NCBI GenBank assembly: GCA_018434945.1
Contig: JAHDOI010000029.1
Location: 1-64,000 of the forward strand
Length of the DNA: 64,000 nt
Direction of reading: 5' to 3'
Source of the DNA: Selenomonadales bacterium
Lineage (GTDB): Bacteria > Bacillota > Negativicutes > Sporomusales > UBA7701
The notes under the pieces were generated by a model, which was given only the letters and a program-made list of their open reading frames with translations, did no database searches and was not told the origin of the DNA. The position numbers and the translations under genes were made by a program. Shown here in pieces: positions 34,158-42,743 of the stretch; position 1 is the first letter of the stretch, and each line of letters starts with the position of its first letter.

Positions 34158-35864
34158 GTGTACAAAGTTGCAATAATCGGTCTGGGCAAGGGCGGCACGG
34201 TTGTGTACCAGACTCTGAAAACAACGAAAAACGTCAGCATCCTCGGTGTCGCCGATATAGACCCCGAAGCGCCCGGAGCGTTGCTGGCCCGCCAGGACGG
34301 GGTTTTCGTCACAACCGATTTCACCGCGCTCCTCGCCCTTCCCGACGTTAACATCTACATCGAAGCCACCGGCCGTCCGGAAGTGCGTGAGAAGCTGCTG
34401 GCCCGCAAACCGGCAAACGCGGCCATCATGGACGGCAAAGCGGCGGAACTGATGCTCACCATCCTTGATGAGACACAGCAGCTGATCGAGATCAAGAACA
34501 TCAAAGGCCAACTCGACGCTATCCTCAATTCAGTGCAGGAAGGCATCGAGGTTGCCGACACCGACGGCACGGTAAAATACGTTAACCCCTCATCAGCGAA
34601 AATATCCGGCATCAGCGCCGCAGACCGCATCGGCCAAAACATCTTCCAGGCATCGCCAAACGGGGCGTTGGCCCGCTGCCTCCGCACCCGCCAACCGGTA
34701 TTCGGCCACCGCAGCGTCATCAGCGGCACGAAAATCGAAGTCGTCTCCAACGCAGCCCCCATTTACGCCGGCGACGGCGGCGAGGTGGTGGGCGCCGTAG
34801 TCGTCTTCCAGCCCCTCACAGACGTCATGCGCCTCATGGAACAGCTCCAGCGCCAGTCGCGGCTCCTTGAGCGCCTGTCGGTCAAATTCGGCGAAGTGAC
34901 CAGCGCGAAATACTCCTTCGACGATGTGCTCGGCACAAACCCCGTGCTGCGGCAGGTCGTCGAGATGGCCCGCAAAATCGCCGATACCAACTCAACGGTG
35001 CTCATCATGGGCGAGAGCGGCACCGGCAAAGAGCTTTTCGCCCACGCCATCCACAACACCAGCAGCCGGCGGAACTTCCCCTTCATCCGCGTCAACTGCG
35101 CCGCCGTCCCGGAAACGCTCCTGGAGAGCGAATTCTTCGGCTACGAGAAAGGAGCCTTCACCGGAGCCACCGAAAGCAAGATGGGCAAATTCGAACTCGC
35201 CAACCGCGGGACGATCTTTCTTGACGAAATCGGCGACATGCCCCACCAGCTCCAGGGCAAGCTCCTCCGTGTCCTGCAGGAGAGGGAGATCGAAAGGGTG
35301 GGAGGCACGCAGCCTAAACCGGTCGACGTCCGGGTCATCGCCGCCACCAACCGCGACTTGGCAAAACTGATCGCCGCCGGCACCTTCCGCGAGGACCTCT
35401 ACTACCGACTCAAGGTCATCGAGTTGACCATGCCGCCCCTCAGGGACCGCAAGGAGGATATCCCCTTGCTGGTCGACAGCGCTTTAGCACGCTTTAACCG
35501 TCTGCTCGGCAAACGCATCCGCAGCTTCTCCGCCGGGGCCCTGGCAGAGATGAAACGCTACGATTGGCCCGGAAACCTGCGTGAGCTGGAAAACGTCGTC
35601 GAACGGGCGGTAGTAACCGCGGACGGCGACACGATCACCGCCGAGAAGCTCGGACCGCTGGCCGATTTCCCCAAACGCGACCTTAGCCTGCGCGACACCG
35701 ACGTCATGACCTTCGAAGAAATGGAGCGCCGGCTGATCGGCCTGGCGATCGCCAAATACGGCCACAACCTCGACGGCAAAAAACAAGCGGCGGGGGCGCT
35801 CGGCATCTCTCTGGCCACCCTGTACAACAAACTGCGCAAATACGGCCTGGGAGATGCGCAATAA
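34158..35864 (+). CDS. Sigma-54-dependent activator: Rossmann + PAS + AAA+ + Fis-type HTH
   Basis: A 568-residue enhancer-binding protein. It begins with a nucleotide-binding fold (VAIIGLGKGGTVVYQTL, ADID, EATGRPEV; about residues 1-105) like those of homoserine dehydrogenase-type proteins, followed by a PAS domain (about 115-225). The AAA+ domain (about 250-490) has Walker A GESGTGKE, the sigma-54-contacting GAFTGA, and the switch FLDEIGDM. A Fis-like HTH ends the protein (GKKQAAGALGISLATLYNKLRKY). Start is GTG 34158 with GGAG upstream. It lies between the sigma-54 micro-operon and the fumarase genes. The redox-nucleotide sensing role of the N-terminal domain is inferred. Confidence 0.9.
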   Translation: MYKVAIIGLGKGGTVVYQTLKTTKNVSILGVADIDPEAPGALLARQDGVFVTTDFTALLALPDVNIYIEATGRPEVREKLLARKPANAAIMDGKAAELMLTILDETQQLIEIKNIKGQLDAILNSVQEGIEVADTDGTVKYVNPSSAKISGISAADRIGQNIFQASPNGALARCLRTRQPVFGHRSVISGTKIEVVSNAAPIYAGDGGEVVGAVVVFQPLTDVMRLMEQLQRQSRLLERLSVKFGEVTSAKYSFDDVLGTNPVLRQVVEMARKIADTNSTVLIMGESGTGKELFAHAIHNTSSRRNFPFIRVNCAAVPETLLESEFFGYEKGAFTGATESKMGKFELANRGTIFLDEIGDMPHQLQGKLLRVLQEREIERVGGTQPKPVDVRVIAATNRDLAKLIAAGTFREDLYYRLKVIELTMPPLRDRKEDIPLLVDSALARFNRLLGKRIRSFSAGALAEMKRYDWPGNLRELENVVERAVVTADGDTITAEKLGPLADFPKRDLSLRDTDVMTFEEMERRLIGLAIAKYGHNLDGKKQAAGALGISLATLYNKLRKYGLGDAQ

Positions 35865-35942
35865 AGAGAGCAGTTAAACTACGCGGGAGAAAATCCGGAC
35901 AGGGCCTGTGAGGCAATACTGTAAAAGTAAAGGAGGCCATTC

Positions 35943-36788
35943 ATGCGTACTGTGGAAGCTGGTCAGATCACCGCGGCGGTGGCGAAGCTCGCCATCGACG
36001 CCAACTACTACCTGGCCGAGGATATCTTCGGCGCCTTGAAGAACGGGCAGAATACGGAGGAATCGCCGCTCGGCCGGGAAATCTTCGGACAACTGGTGAC
36101 GAATGCCTGCATCGCCCGCGAGCAGGATATGCCCATCTGTCAGGATACCGGCATGGCGGTCGTCTTCATGGAAATCGGCCAGGACGTCCGCATCGTCGGC
36201 GGCGACCTCGAAACAGCCGTCAACGCCGGCGTCGCCGAAGGCTATACCGGAGGCTACCTGCGCAAGTCAGTCGTCGACGACCCGGTTTTCATCCGCAGGA
36301 ATACCGGCGACAACACGCCCGCCATCCTCCATATCGCCATCGTCCCCGGCGACAAAATCAAAATAACCCTCGCCCCGAAGGGCTTTGGCAGCGAGAACAT
36401 GAGCGCCCTGAAGATGTTCCCGCCCTCAGCCGGAGTCGCCGGCATCAAGAAGTTTGCCGTCGACACCGTGAGCGCCGCGGGCTCAAATCCTTGCCCGCCG
36501 ATCGTTATAGGCATGGGCATCGGCGGCACGATGGAAAAGGCGGCCCTGCTGGCCAAAAAGGCTTTGACAAGGCCGATAAGCGAGCGTAATGCCAACCCGG
36601 AATACGCTAAACTCGAGACGGAAATTCTCGAACTTGTCAACAAGACGGGTGTCGGCCCGCAGGGGTTGGGCGGCACCGTCACCGCCCTGGCGGTCAACAT
36701 CGAGTATTTCCCAACCCACATCGCCGGCATGCCGGTCGCGATCAACATCAACTGCCATGCCACCAGGCATGCGGAAATCGAAATATAG
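35943..36788 (+). CDS. Fumarate hydratase class I, alpha subunit
   Basis: [4Fe-4S] hydratase interconverting fumarate and malate; the alpha part carries the cluster. The 281 aa include ICQDTGMAVVF (cluster Cys), NTGDNTPAILH, KGFGSENMS, PPIVIGMGIGGTMEKAA and GPQGLGGTVTALAV. GGAGG precedes ATG 35943. It is followed after 13 bases by the beta subunit, the split form common in anaerobes. It could also be tartrate dehydratase alpha, a close relative. Confidence 0.9.
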   Translation: MRTVEAGQITAAVAKLAIDANYYLAEDIFGALKNGQNTEESPLGREIFGQLVTNACIAREQDMPICQDTGMAVVFMEIGQDVRIVGGDLETAVNAGVAEGYTGGYLRKSVVDDPVFIRRNTGDNTPAILHIAIVPGDKIKITLAPKGFGSENMSALKMFPPSAGVAGIKKFAVDTVSAAGSNPCPPIVIGMGIGGTMEKAALLAKKALTRPISERNANPEYAKLETEILELVNKTGVGPQGLGGTVTALAVNIEYFPTHIAGMPVAININCHATRHAEIEI

Positions 36789-36801
36789 GGGGACTGAGAG
36801 C

Positions 36802-37359
36802 ATGGCCGAACCTATCCGCATCACAACCCCGCTCAGCGCGGACTTTGCCCGGAAACTGCGGGCCGGCGACAGCGTTCTCATCACCGGTGACATCTATACC
36901 GCCCGCGACGCCGCCCACAAACGCATGATCGAGGCCCTCGACCGGGGGGAAAGGCTCCCCATCGATATGCGTGACCAAGTCATCTACTATGTCGGGCCGA
37001 GCCCGGCGAAGCCCGGACAGCCTATCGGTTCGGCCGGACCGACGACCAGCGGCCGCATGGACGCCTATACCCCCAGGATGCTGGCCGAGGGGCTCAGAGG
37101 CATGATCGGCAAAGGATACCGCAGCGCCGAGGTTGTCGAGGCCATGAAAAAGCACGGCGCGGTCTACTTCGCCGCCACCGGCGGGGCCGCAGCCCTAATC
37201 GCCCGCGCGGTTAAGGGTTACGAGGTCGTGGCCTACCAGGATCTGGGCGCCGAGGCATTTGCCAAAATGACTGTCGAGGATTTCCCGGCAATCGTCGTCA
37301 TCGACAGCGAGGGACGCAACTATTACGAGGAAGGTCAGAAACAATACCGACGGCTGTGA
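36802..37359 (+). CDS. Fumarate hydratase class I, beta subunit
   Basis: A 185-residue swivelling domain partner of the alpha subunit. It shows LRAGDSVLITGDIYTARDAAH, YYVGPSPAKPGQPIGSAGPTTSGRMD (substrate-binding block) and TGGAAALIA. ATG 36802 has GGGGGACTGAGAG upstream; the frame is open further back only as a shadow of the alpha gene. It forms an operon with the alpha gene. Confidence 0.92.
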   Translation: MAEPIRITTPLSADFARKLRAGDSVLITGDIYTARDAAHKRMIEALDRGERLPIDMRDQVIYYVGPSPAKPGQPIGSAGPTTSGRMDAYTPRMLAEGLRGMIGKGYRSAEVVEAMKKHGAVYFAATGGAAALIARAVKGYEVVAYQDLGAEAFAKMTVEDFPAIVVIDSEGRNYYEEGQKQYRRL

Positions 37360-37442
37360 TAGCGGCGACCGGCCGGCACCATGAACCTTCTTGCGGCCGA
37401 CGGTAACTGAGGCAACAACCCGATATTATGTTTACTTTGCGC

Positions 37443-37472
37443 TTGACACCGCCGCAAACCATATAGTATAAT
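37443..37472 (+). promoter_or_regulatory. Promoter of the tRNA-Pro/Gly pair
   Basis: TTGACA (37443-37448), an 18-base spacer, then TATAAT (37467-37472), 16 bases before tRNA-Pro. Confidence 0.8.
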
Positions 37473-37487
37473 ACTTCTTGCGGTTCA

Positions 37488-37564
37488 CGGGGCGTGGCTC
37501 AGCTTGGTAGAGCACCTGGCTTGGGACCAGGGGGTCGCAGGTTCAAATCCTGCCGCTCCGACCA
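37488..37564 (+). tRNA. tRNA-Pro (anticodon TGG)
   Basis: Acceptor CGGGGCG pairs with CGCTCCG (one G-U). The anticodon loop is CTTGGGA, T-loop GGTTCAAATCC, CCA encoded. Confidence 0.97.
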
Positions 37565-37577
37565 TGCTTTTTACACT

Positions 37578-37651
37578 GCGGGTGTAGCTCAATGGTAGAG
37601 CCCCAGCCTTCCAAGCTGGTTGTGTGGGTTCGATTCCCATCACCCGCTCCA
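37578..37651 (+). tRNA. tRNA-Gly (anticodon TCC)
   Basis: Acceptor GCGGGTG pairs with CACCCGC. The anticodon loop is CTTCCAA, T-loop GGTTCGATTCC, CCA encoded. Confidence 0.97.
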
Positions 37652-37662
37652 ATGTTTCCATA

Positions 37663-37691
37663 AAACCGTCCGGCGATAACCCGGGCGGTTT
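37663..37691 (+). terminator. Terminator of the tRNA-Pro/Gly unit
   Basis: AAACCGTCCGG pairs with CCGGGCGGTTT over 11 bp with one G-U; an AT-rich tail follows. Confidence 0.65.
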
Positions 37692-37792
37692 AGTTATTAT
37701 ACAGCCAGTGCGGTTCACGTACTGCGGAAAAGGGTTTTGAGCGAACGGAGCGAATTAACAATAATAAATAAAGTCGCACGGAGGTGGATGTC

Positions 37793-37984
37793 TTGACGGC
37801 TGTGGCGGCGCAAAAGCTCATGATCCAGTTTGTCTGCCCCAAATGCGGCCGCGACCTCGCCTGGGCGTACGAAAATGCCAGCGTCTACTGCCGGGCCTGC
37901 GACCGGTGGATTTTTGCGCGGGAGATGAAGCATATCAACCCGGCCAAGATAGATCCGGATCAGGACCAGCTGCAACTCTTCTGA
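37793..37984 (+). CDS. Small zinc-ribbon protein, 63 aa
   Basis: Two CxxC knuckles (FVCPKCGRDLAW and YCRACDRWI) form a single zinc ribbon. No further domain is seen. The best start is TTG 37793, eight bases after GGAGG; ATG 37820 lacks a ribosome site and an upstream GTG overlaps it. It is closed by a strong terminator. Function unknown. Confidence 0.7.
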   Translation: MTAVAAQKLMIQFVCPKCGRDLAWAYENASVYCRACDRWIFAREMKHINPAKIDPDQDQLQLF

Positions 37985-38017
37985 CAATATCCTGGACAAT
38001 CGGCTCTTGTAATAATA

Positions 38018-38047
38018 AAAAGCGGGCCGCTGTAGCGGACCGCTTTT
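38018..38047. terminator. Bidirectional terminator
   Basis: AAAAGCGG pairs with CCGCTTTT, enclosing an inner CCGCT/AGCGG stem. It lies between the zinc-ribbon gene and the convergent chemoreceptor. Confidence 0.8.
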
Positions 38048-38082
38048 CGCTTGGTCTAATGGCCAGGCCAAATAATAGGATA

Positions 38083-38958
38083 TTAGCCGCCGATACCCGT
38101 GCTTTTCTCGGCTACCGCTATCAGATCCTGGCCGACACTGCGCAAGCCTTCAATCATGCGGGCGATTTCCTGGGTGGATTTGGCCTGTTCCTGGGTAATG
38201 ATGCTGTTTTGTTCAACATTCTTCAGAACCTGCTCCACGGATGCCCGGAACTGGTTTAGCATCGCGTTTATCTCTCCGACCGACCGGCTGCTCTCGTCGG
38301 CCAGCTTGCGCACTTCGTCGGCGACGACCGCGAAACCGCGGCCCAGCTCTCCCGCCCTGGCTGCCTCGATAGCGGCGTTCAGCCCGAGCAGGTTGGTCTG
38401 TTGGGCGACCCGTTTGATAAGCTCGAGGATTTCAGTGGTATTATTGACTTTTTCTGAGGCTTCTCTAGACAGTGACGCCGCCTCCTGGCTTGTGGAAGCC
38501 AGTTCCTGCGACGAAGCGGATAGCTCCTCGATGGCGGCCGCCGCCTGCTCCAACGAAGCATAAAGACTGTTAACCAACATGCTGATCCTGGCTGTAGTTT
38601 CTTTATCCTGCAACCGGGAAAGGACGAGGCCGGCGGCAATCTTAACGATGGGTTCGACGACCTGCGGGTTGCCGGCGATGCCGAAGGAGCCGATTTTCTC
38701 CCCGCCGTCCTTGATAGCCATATTCGCGCCTGGCTTCATTTTGCCGTCGGAAGCAGCGGCGTCTTCTTCGGTGACGATTATTGCATCGATATCCGTTGTC
38801 AGTATTTTCTTGGCACCACCGTGCACGGTTCCGACTCGGGTTTTGGCCGAATCGGCTATTATCGTGCCGGTGGTGTCACAGACAATGGTGTGATACCCCG
38901 TCCGGCCGTAAATAAAATCGACCAGTTCGTTGGCAACAGCTTGATCCATTTTTAGCAT
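38083..38958 (-). CDS. Soluble chemoreceptor with sugar-diacid-recognition-like sensor
   Basis: A 291-residue methyl-accepting-type protein without membrane segments. The N-terminus (about residues 1-130) resembles the putative sugar diacid recognition domain of CdaR ([44 protein letters not shown]). It is followed by a short signalling domain with [19 protein letters not shown]. It should act in the cytoplasm with CheA/CheW. ATG 38958 follows a GGAGGGGGTGGAG tract; a second Met at 38949 is possible. No other chemotaxis genes are adjacent. Confidence 0.85.
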   Translation of the reverse strand: MLKMDQAVANELVDFIYGRTGYHTIVCDTTGTIIADSAKTRVGTVHGGAKKILTTDIDAIIVTEEDAAASDGKMKPGANMAIKDGGEKIGSFGIAGNPQVVEPIVKIAAGLVLSRLQDKETTARISMLVNSLYASLEQAAAAIEELSASSQELASTSQEAASLSREASEKVNNTTEILELIKRVAQQTNLLGLNAAIEAARAGELGRGFAVVADEVRKLADESSRSVGEINAMLNQFRASVEQVLKNVEQNSIITQEQAKSTQEIARMIEGLRSVGQDLIAVAEKSTGIGG

Positions 38959-39137
38959 GACTCCACCCCCTCCATATTGGCCATTATATCTAAATTGAGT
39001 ACTTTTTCGACACGAATACGGTAAACCCTTTCGTAAGCACACGGTATATCCTGTCTATCAAAAGAAGTTGGTAATACAGGTATCGCCCAGCACTTATGGC
39101 ACGGCGGCCGGTGGTCAATAATGGCAGCGGGGCTTTA

Positions 39138-39167
39138 TTGACACGGGTCCGGCAGAAATGCTATAAT
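39138..39167 (+). promoter_or_regulatory. Promoter of tRNA-Arg(TCT)
   Basis: Consensus TTGACA (39138-39143) and TATAAT (39162-39167) with an 18-base spacer. Confidence 0.8.
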
Positions 39168-39207
39168 CTTTCGGTAAGTACGGGTAACGTGACAGTAATA
39201 AACATAT

Positions 39208-39283
39208 GCGCCTGTAGCTCAGGGGATAGAGCAACGGACTTCTAATCCGTTGGTCGCACGTTCGAATCGTGCCAGGCGCGCCA
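39208..39283 (+). tRNA. tRNA-Arg (anticodon TCT)
   Basis: Acceptor GCGCCTG pairs with CAGGCGC. The anticodon loop is CTTCTAA, T-loop GTTCGAATC, CCA encoded. Confidence 0.97.
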
Positions 39284-39295
39284 ATAAGTACAAGG

Positions 39296-39317
39296 CTCCG
39301 CGCGATGCGGAGTTTTT
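39296..39317 (+). terminator. Terminator after tRNA-Arg
   Basis: CTCCGC pairs with GCGGAG over a five-base loop and is followed by five T. Confidence 0.8.
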
Positions 39318-39364
39318 GTTTTTACTGGCGTACTGGATAACGAGCATCATTACTGGGTAATAAA

Positions 39365-39379
39365 TAATAATTATTATTA
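39365..39379. promoter_or_regulatory. PerR-like operator upstream of ferritin
   Basis: TAATAATTATTATTA is a perfect dyad matching the PerR consensus TTATAATNATTATAA at 12 of 14 specified bases. It lies 19 bases upstream of the ferritin -35 hexamer. Confidence 0.5.
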
Positions 39380-39397
39380 AAAAACAGTAAAATGCCA

Positions 39398-39427
39398 TTG
39401 CATAATCGTCAACAATCATGCTAAAAT
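39398..39427 (+). promoter_or_regulatory. Promoter of the ferritin gene
   Basis: TTGCAT (39398-39403), an 18-base spacer, then TAAAAT (39422-39427). Confidence 0.55.
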
Positions 39428-39460
39428 TATCCTTGAAAACACACAAGGAGGTAGATACAT

Positions 39461-39946
39461 ATGCTTTCGAAAAAAGTGCAAGATGCTTTCAACGACCAGA
39501 TTCAGGCTGAGATGGCTTCCGCGTACCTCTATCTGTCGATGGCGGCCTACTGTGAAGGGAAAAACCTCAAGGGGTTCGGCCATTGGCTTCGGGCGCAGTA
39601 CAACGAGGAAGTCAGCCATGCCATGAAGATGTTCGATTTCGTGCTCGAACGCGGTGGTCAGGTCGCGCTTAAGGCAATCGAAGCTCCCGCGGTTGATTTC
39701 GGGACCCCGCTGGCTGTTTTTGAAAAGGTTCTGGCTCATGAACAGCACGTGACGGCTCGTATAAACAGCCTTTACGAGCTGGCTCTGGCGGAGAAGGACT
39801 ACCCCAGCCAGATATTCCTGCAATGGTTCATCACCGAACAAGTCGAAGAAGAAGCGTCCGCTTCGGAAATCATCGAGAGCATGAAAATTGCCGGCGATAA
39901 AGGCAACTCCCTGGTCTGGATGGACAAGGAGCTCGGCAAGCGCTAA
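39461..39946 (+). CDS. Non-haem bacterial ferritin
   Basis: Iron-storage protein of 161 aa forming a 24-mer cage. Ferroxidase-centre residues are visible in [13 protein letters not shown] (Glu) and [13 protein letters not shown] (Glu and His), with a later Glu/Gln-rich helix [13 protein letters not shown] strong AAGGAGG precedes ATG 39461. It is monocistronic with its own terminator. A PerR-like dyad upstream suggests induction by peroxide or derepression under iron/oxidant signals (inference). Confidence 0.95.
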   Translation: MLSKKVQDAFNDQIQAEMASAYLYLSMAAYCEGKNLKGFGHWLRAQYNEEVSHAMKMFDFVLERGGQVALKAIEAPAVDFGTPLAVFEKVLAHEQHVTARINSLYELALAEKDYPSQIFLQWFITEQVEEEASASEIIESMKIAGDKGNSLVWMDKELGKR

Positions 39947-39968
39947 GATCAAATCGATACTGGTCACG

Positions 39969-40026
39969 AAAAGCTGGGGTGCCGCGGGCAGGTTCGATCA
40001 GGCCGCGGGAAAGCCCCGGCTTTTTT
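39969..40026 (+). terminator. Terminator after ferritin
   Basis: AAAAGCTGGGG pairs over 11 bp (one G-U) with CCCCGGCTTTT around an inner CCGCGG stem, ending in a T run. Confidence 0.75.
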
Positions 40027-40128
40027 CTTTCAGGCAATTAAAAAGGGAAAAAGAATGACTTGTAGAAAAGAATAATCTATTGATTGAAGGAAAAAAGCGG
40101 CGGAAAGCCGCGCGAGGAGATGATCGCA

Positions 40129-40716
40129 ATGTATAATGTCGGTATTTTCCTGTTCAAGGATGTCGAACTTCTCGATTATGCCGGTCCCTATGAGGTATTT
40201 TCGGTTACGTCCGAACTGAACGAACACAAGCTGTTCAAAGTCTTCACGGTATCGGAAGACGGGGCGGCGGTGCGGTCGGTCAACGGCCTGCGGGCATTGC
40301 CGGATTACAGCTTTGCCGATCATCCGCCGATCGACATCCTGGTAGTTCCCGGCGGCATCGGCACCAGGATCGCCTATAAAAACGACATGGTCTTGGACTG
40401 GATTAAAAATGTATCCGCCAACGCCCAGATAGTAATGTCCGTATGCTCGGGGGCGAGAATCCTCGGCGCCGTAGGCCTGTTAGACGGGAAGGAAGCCGTT
40501 ACCCACCACAGTGTGGCCGGCCATCTGCGGGAGACGGCGCCCGGTGCTATCGTTCTCGATGATAAACGATATACCGATAACGGCAAGGTAATGACTTCCG
40601 GGGGGATATCGGCCGGCATCGACCTGTCCCTCCACATCGTGACGAAGCTTTATGGGCAAGAAATCGCCAACAAAACGATCAAATACATGGAATACGGCGA
40701 CTGGCGGTCGCTGTAG
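40129..40716 (+). CDS. DJ-1/PfpI family protein (glutamine amidotransferase-like)
   Basis: A 195-residue class I glutamine amidotransferase-like protein of the isonitrile hydratase/AraC-sensor subgroup. It has the N-terminal VGIFLFKDVELLDYAGPYEVF, and the nucleophile elbow VMSVCSGARILG with the catalytic Cys. THHSVAGHLRE and TSGGISAGIDLSLH follow. The ATG at 40129 has GAGGAG eight bases upstream; a TTG upstream in frame is less likely. It is monocistronic, followed by a terminator. Its reaction cannot be assigned from sequence. Confidence 0.87.
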   Translation: MYNVGIFLFKDVELLDYAGPYEVFSVTSELNEHKLFKVFTVSEDGAAVRSVNGLRALPDYSFADHPPIDILVVPGGIGTRIAYKNDMVLDWIKNVSANAQIVMSVCSGARILGAVGLLDGKEAVTHHSVAGHLRETAPGAIVLDDKRYTDNGKVMTSGGISAGIDLSLHIVTKLYGQEIANKTIKYMEYGDWRSL

Positions 40717-40730
40717 CGCGAAGTCAGAAA

Positions 40731-40765
40731 CCCGGAAGTCCGCAAGACTTCCGGGCTCTGTTTTT
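40731..40765 (+). terminator. Rho-independent terminator
   Basis: CCCGGAAGTC (40731-40740) pairs with GACTTCCGGG (40746-40755); a T-rich run follows at 40760. Confidence 0.8.
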
Positions 40766-40805
40766 CTTCTGCCAGCCGGCTGAATTCGCCTAACCTCCTT
40801 ATTGC

Positions 40806-41492
40806 CTATAGTCCCAAGTGATGCGGGCATATTCTGCGGCATAGATTACAAGCATAGACGAACCCTCCGCCAGGGGTTTGCTTCCCGCACACGCTGCGGC
40901 ATTTTCGCTGATTGATCGTCACGCCGTCCAGCGCCTTGGCCGGACAGGCATCCAGGCAGATCCGGCAATCGGGCCTGCACGTCCCGTATGTGGCCACGGG
41001 ATCGTCCTCAAGCTCCTTGTCGACAAGTACGGCACCCAGGCAGAGCATGTTGCCTAGTTTGTCGTTAACAAGCAATGTGTTTTTGCCCATTCTGCCCAGG
41101 CCCGCCCTTACGGCCGCGTGCTTCAGCGACAATATCCCCTGACCGTGCCGTCTGCTATCGTCCCAGTAGTCGTAAGGGTCGCGGGACGGTACTGCCACCG
41201 CGCTGCCGCCCAGCCTGTCGAGCTCCGACGCGATCCGGTAGGCGATTGCGTCGATCCGGTCGGCAGCCTTGAATATGGCAAAAGTGTACGCCGCTGCCGA
41301 CGGTGATGCGAGAATGCCTGTGGGAAAACGCTCCGCGATCACTATCACGCTTCGGCAAGTCCCGAGGACATCGGTAGGGTGGAACCCGGTCGGCGCATCC
41401 GCGAACCGTTCCACCGGGGCTATCCCGCAAAGGTCTGCCCCCAAATCTGCCGTCCGCCGCTTAATGTCGGCCGCATTGATTGCTCTTAACAC
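40806..41492 (-). CDS. Epoxyqueuosine reductase (QueG)-like Fe-S protein
   Basis: A roughly 228-residue protein with a cobalamin-binding-type N-terminal half as in QueG and reductive dehalogenase relatives, then cysteine motifs CRPDCRICLDACPAKAL and, later, CRSVCG and CNLCRRICPHH for two [4Fe-4S] clusters. It lacks the HEAT-like C-terminus of full QueG (about 370 aa), so the substrate may not be tRNA. GTG 41492 has GGGAGGG six bases upstream; an in-frame ATG at 41537 has no ribosome site. Confidence 0.75.
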   Translation of the reverse strand: MLRAINAADIKRRTADLGADLCGIAPVERFADAPTGFHPTDVLGTCRSVIVIAERFPTGILASPSAAAYTFAIFKAADRIDAIAYRIASELDRLGGSAVAVPSRDPYDYWDDSRRHGQGILSLKHAAVRAGLGRMGKNTLLVNDKLGNMLCLGAVLVDKELEDDPVATYGTCRPDCRICLDACPAKALDGVTINQRKCRSVCGKQTPGGGFVYACNLCRRICPHHLGL

Positions 41493-41633
41493 ACTTTTCC
41501 CTCCCGGCAGAGGCAGGATTTCCCCTTGACCTCCCATGAAATTCCCTGATTATGGCTGTGCCGGGCCTCCATGGAACCTTGAAGTTTGCTAGGCGGCCCC
41601 AGCGGACATGCTATCGCTCTATTCGGCAGCCGC

Positions 41634-42476
41634 TTACAATAATTCCTTCTGAAAGGCAGCGAGCCCGATGCGGTTCACCACGTCGCCGATACGCTCGCCC
41701 TTATTAGCAAGGCGATTATAAGCGCAAAGGATGCCTTCGATGCAGGAAACGGCTTCCCGCTCCGGGATAAACGGCAAGACCTTGTTGCCGAGCATTGACC
41801 TTTTACCGATTTTACCGCCGATATAGACGGCATAGCCGTGTTTTTCGACCGCTAAAGCCTGTTTGGGGCAGCTTTTCACGCATAGCCCGCAGCCCACACA
41901 TTTATCGGCGGAAACTGACGGCACGCATCCGCTTACCGTCATTGCGCCGACTTTACAGACGGCGACGCAGTTATTGCAGCCGTCGCAGCCGTCAACTACA
42001 GCCGGGACAACAACGCCATGCAGGCCGATGTCGTTAATCTGCGGTTTCGCGCAGGAGTTAGGACAACCGCTCAGAGCGATCTTTGTTTTCCCCGGCTGTT
42101 CCCGTCCCACCAATAAGGCATCCAACTGGGCGGCCAAATCCGTCGTATCGCAGACACCCTGTTTGCATAGAGCTATCCCCGGGCAACCGATCGTAGTCAA
42201 TATCCGCGGTCCGCGCACCGCGAGAAGCAATCCCGAATCATGTGTCTCGCGAAAAACGCATGCCAGTTGTTTTTCCTGCACCCAATGAATCTCAACCGAC
42301 TGCCGGGTTGTAATATGCAGTTGCCCATTGCCGTACTTATCGGACAGATCCGCCAGCTTACGCATTTGAGCACTGGTCAGGTTACCGGCGATCGTGCGAA
42401 CCCTCACCGCGAAAAAATCCTTTTGCTGCTGCTCAAGAAGACCGTGGTGCTTACTGAAGCTGAATTGCCCGTTCAT
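41634..42476 (-). CDS. Siroheme sulfite/nitrite reductase-like protein with ferredoxin domain
   Basis: A 280-residue protein with an N-terminal ferredoxin-like half-domain, the siroheme-[4Fe-4S] ligands in TTIGCPGIALCKQGVC and ALSGCPNSCAKPQ, and an inserted ferredoxin with CDGCNNCVAVC and CVGCGLCVKSCP. It resembles AsrC-type and small clostridial sulfite reductases. AsrA and AsrB partners are absent. Base composition is visibly lower in GC than the bulk of the window. The start ATG 42476 lacks a strong ribosome site. A dyad-rich leader lies upstream. Confidence 0.82.
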   Translation of the reverse strand: MNGQFSFSKHHGLLEQQQKDFFAVRVRTIAGNLTSAQMRKLADLSDKYGNGQLHITTRQSVEIHWVQEKQLACVFRETHDSGLLLAVRGPRILTTIGCPGIALCKQGVCDTTDLAAQLDALLVGREQPGKTKIALSGCPNSCAKPQINDIGLHGVVVPAVVDGCDGCNNCVAVCKVGAMTVSGCVPSVSADKCVGCGLCVKSCPKQALAVEKHGYAVYIGGKIGKRSMLGNKVLPFIPEREAVSCIEGILCAYNRLANKGERIGDVVNRIGLAAFQKELL

Positions 42477-42490
42477 ACCCCTCGAACCCC

Positions 42491-42544
42491 CAGTAAAGAA
42501 TTTCTTTTACTGTATAATTGTAACACAACAATGGTTATGTTGTG
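42491..42544. promoter_or_regulatory. Two dyads upstream of the siroheme protein gene
   Basis: A near-perfect palindrome at 42491-42512 (CAGTAAAGAA against TTCTTTTACTG) is followed by CACAACA at 42524-42530 and TGTTGTG at 42538-42544, separated by seven bases. They lie just upstream of the minus-strand start and could be operators; the regulator is unknown. The rest of 42545-42743 shows nothing else. Confidence 0.4.
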
Positions 42545-42743
42545 ATGAAGAGAAAAAACTCCACGGCGACAGACACGCTAGTGGAGCTTCAGCCAATCTC
42601 GGGGAGCATACTTCACCCGCGGTCACCACGGACCAAGGAGATATTTGTAAATAACGATTATATATGATATATATTTTTATGGGGAATGTATGAGACTGTG
42701 GTTGAAGAGAACCGGGTGCAGATAATTAAGCAAGGAGAAGTTC

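Noticed and set aside
39098-39125. TGGCACGG near 39099 as a sigma-54 promoter
   Set aside because: No TTGC element at the required -12 spacing.
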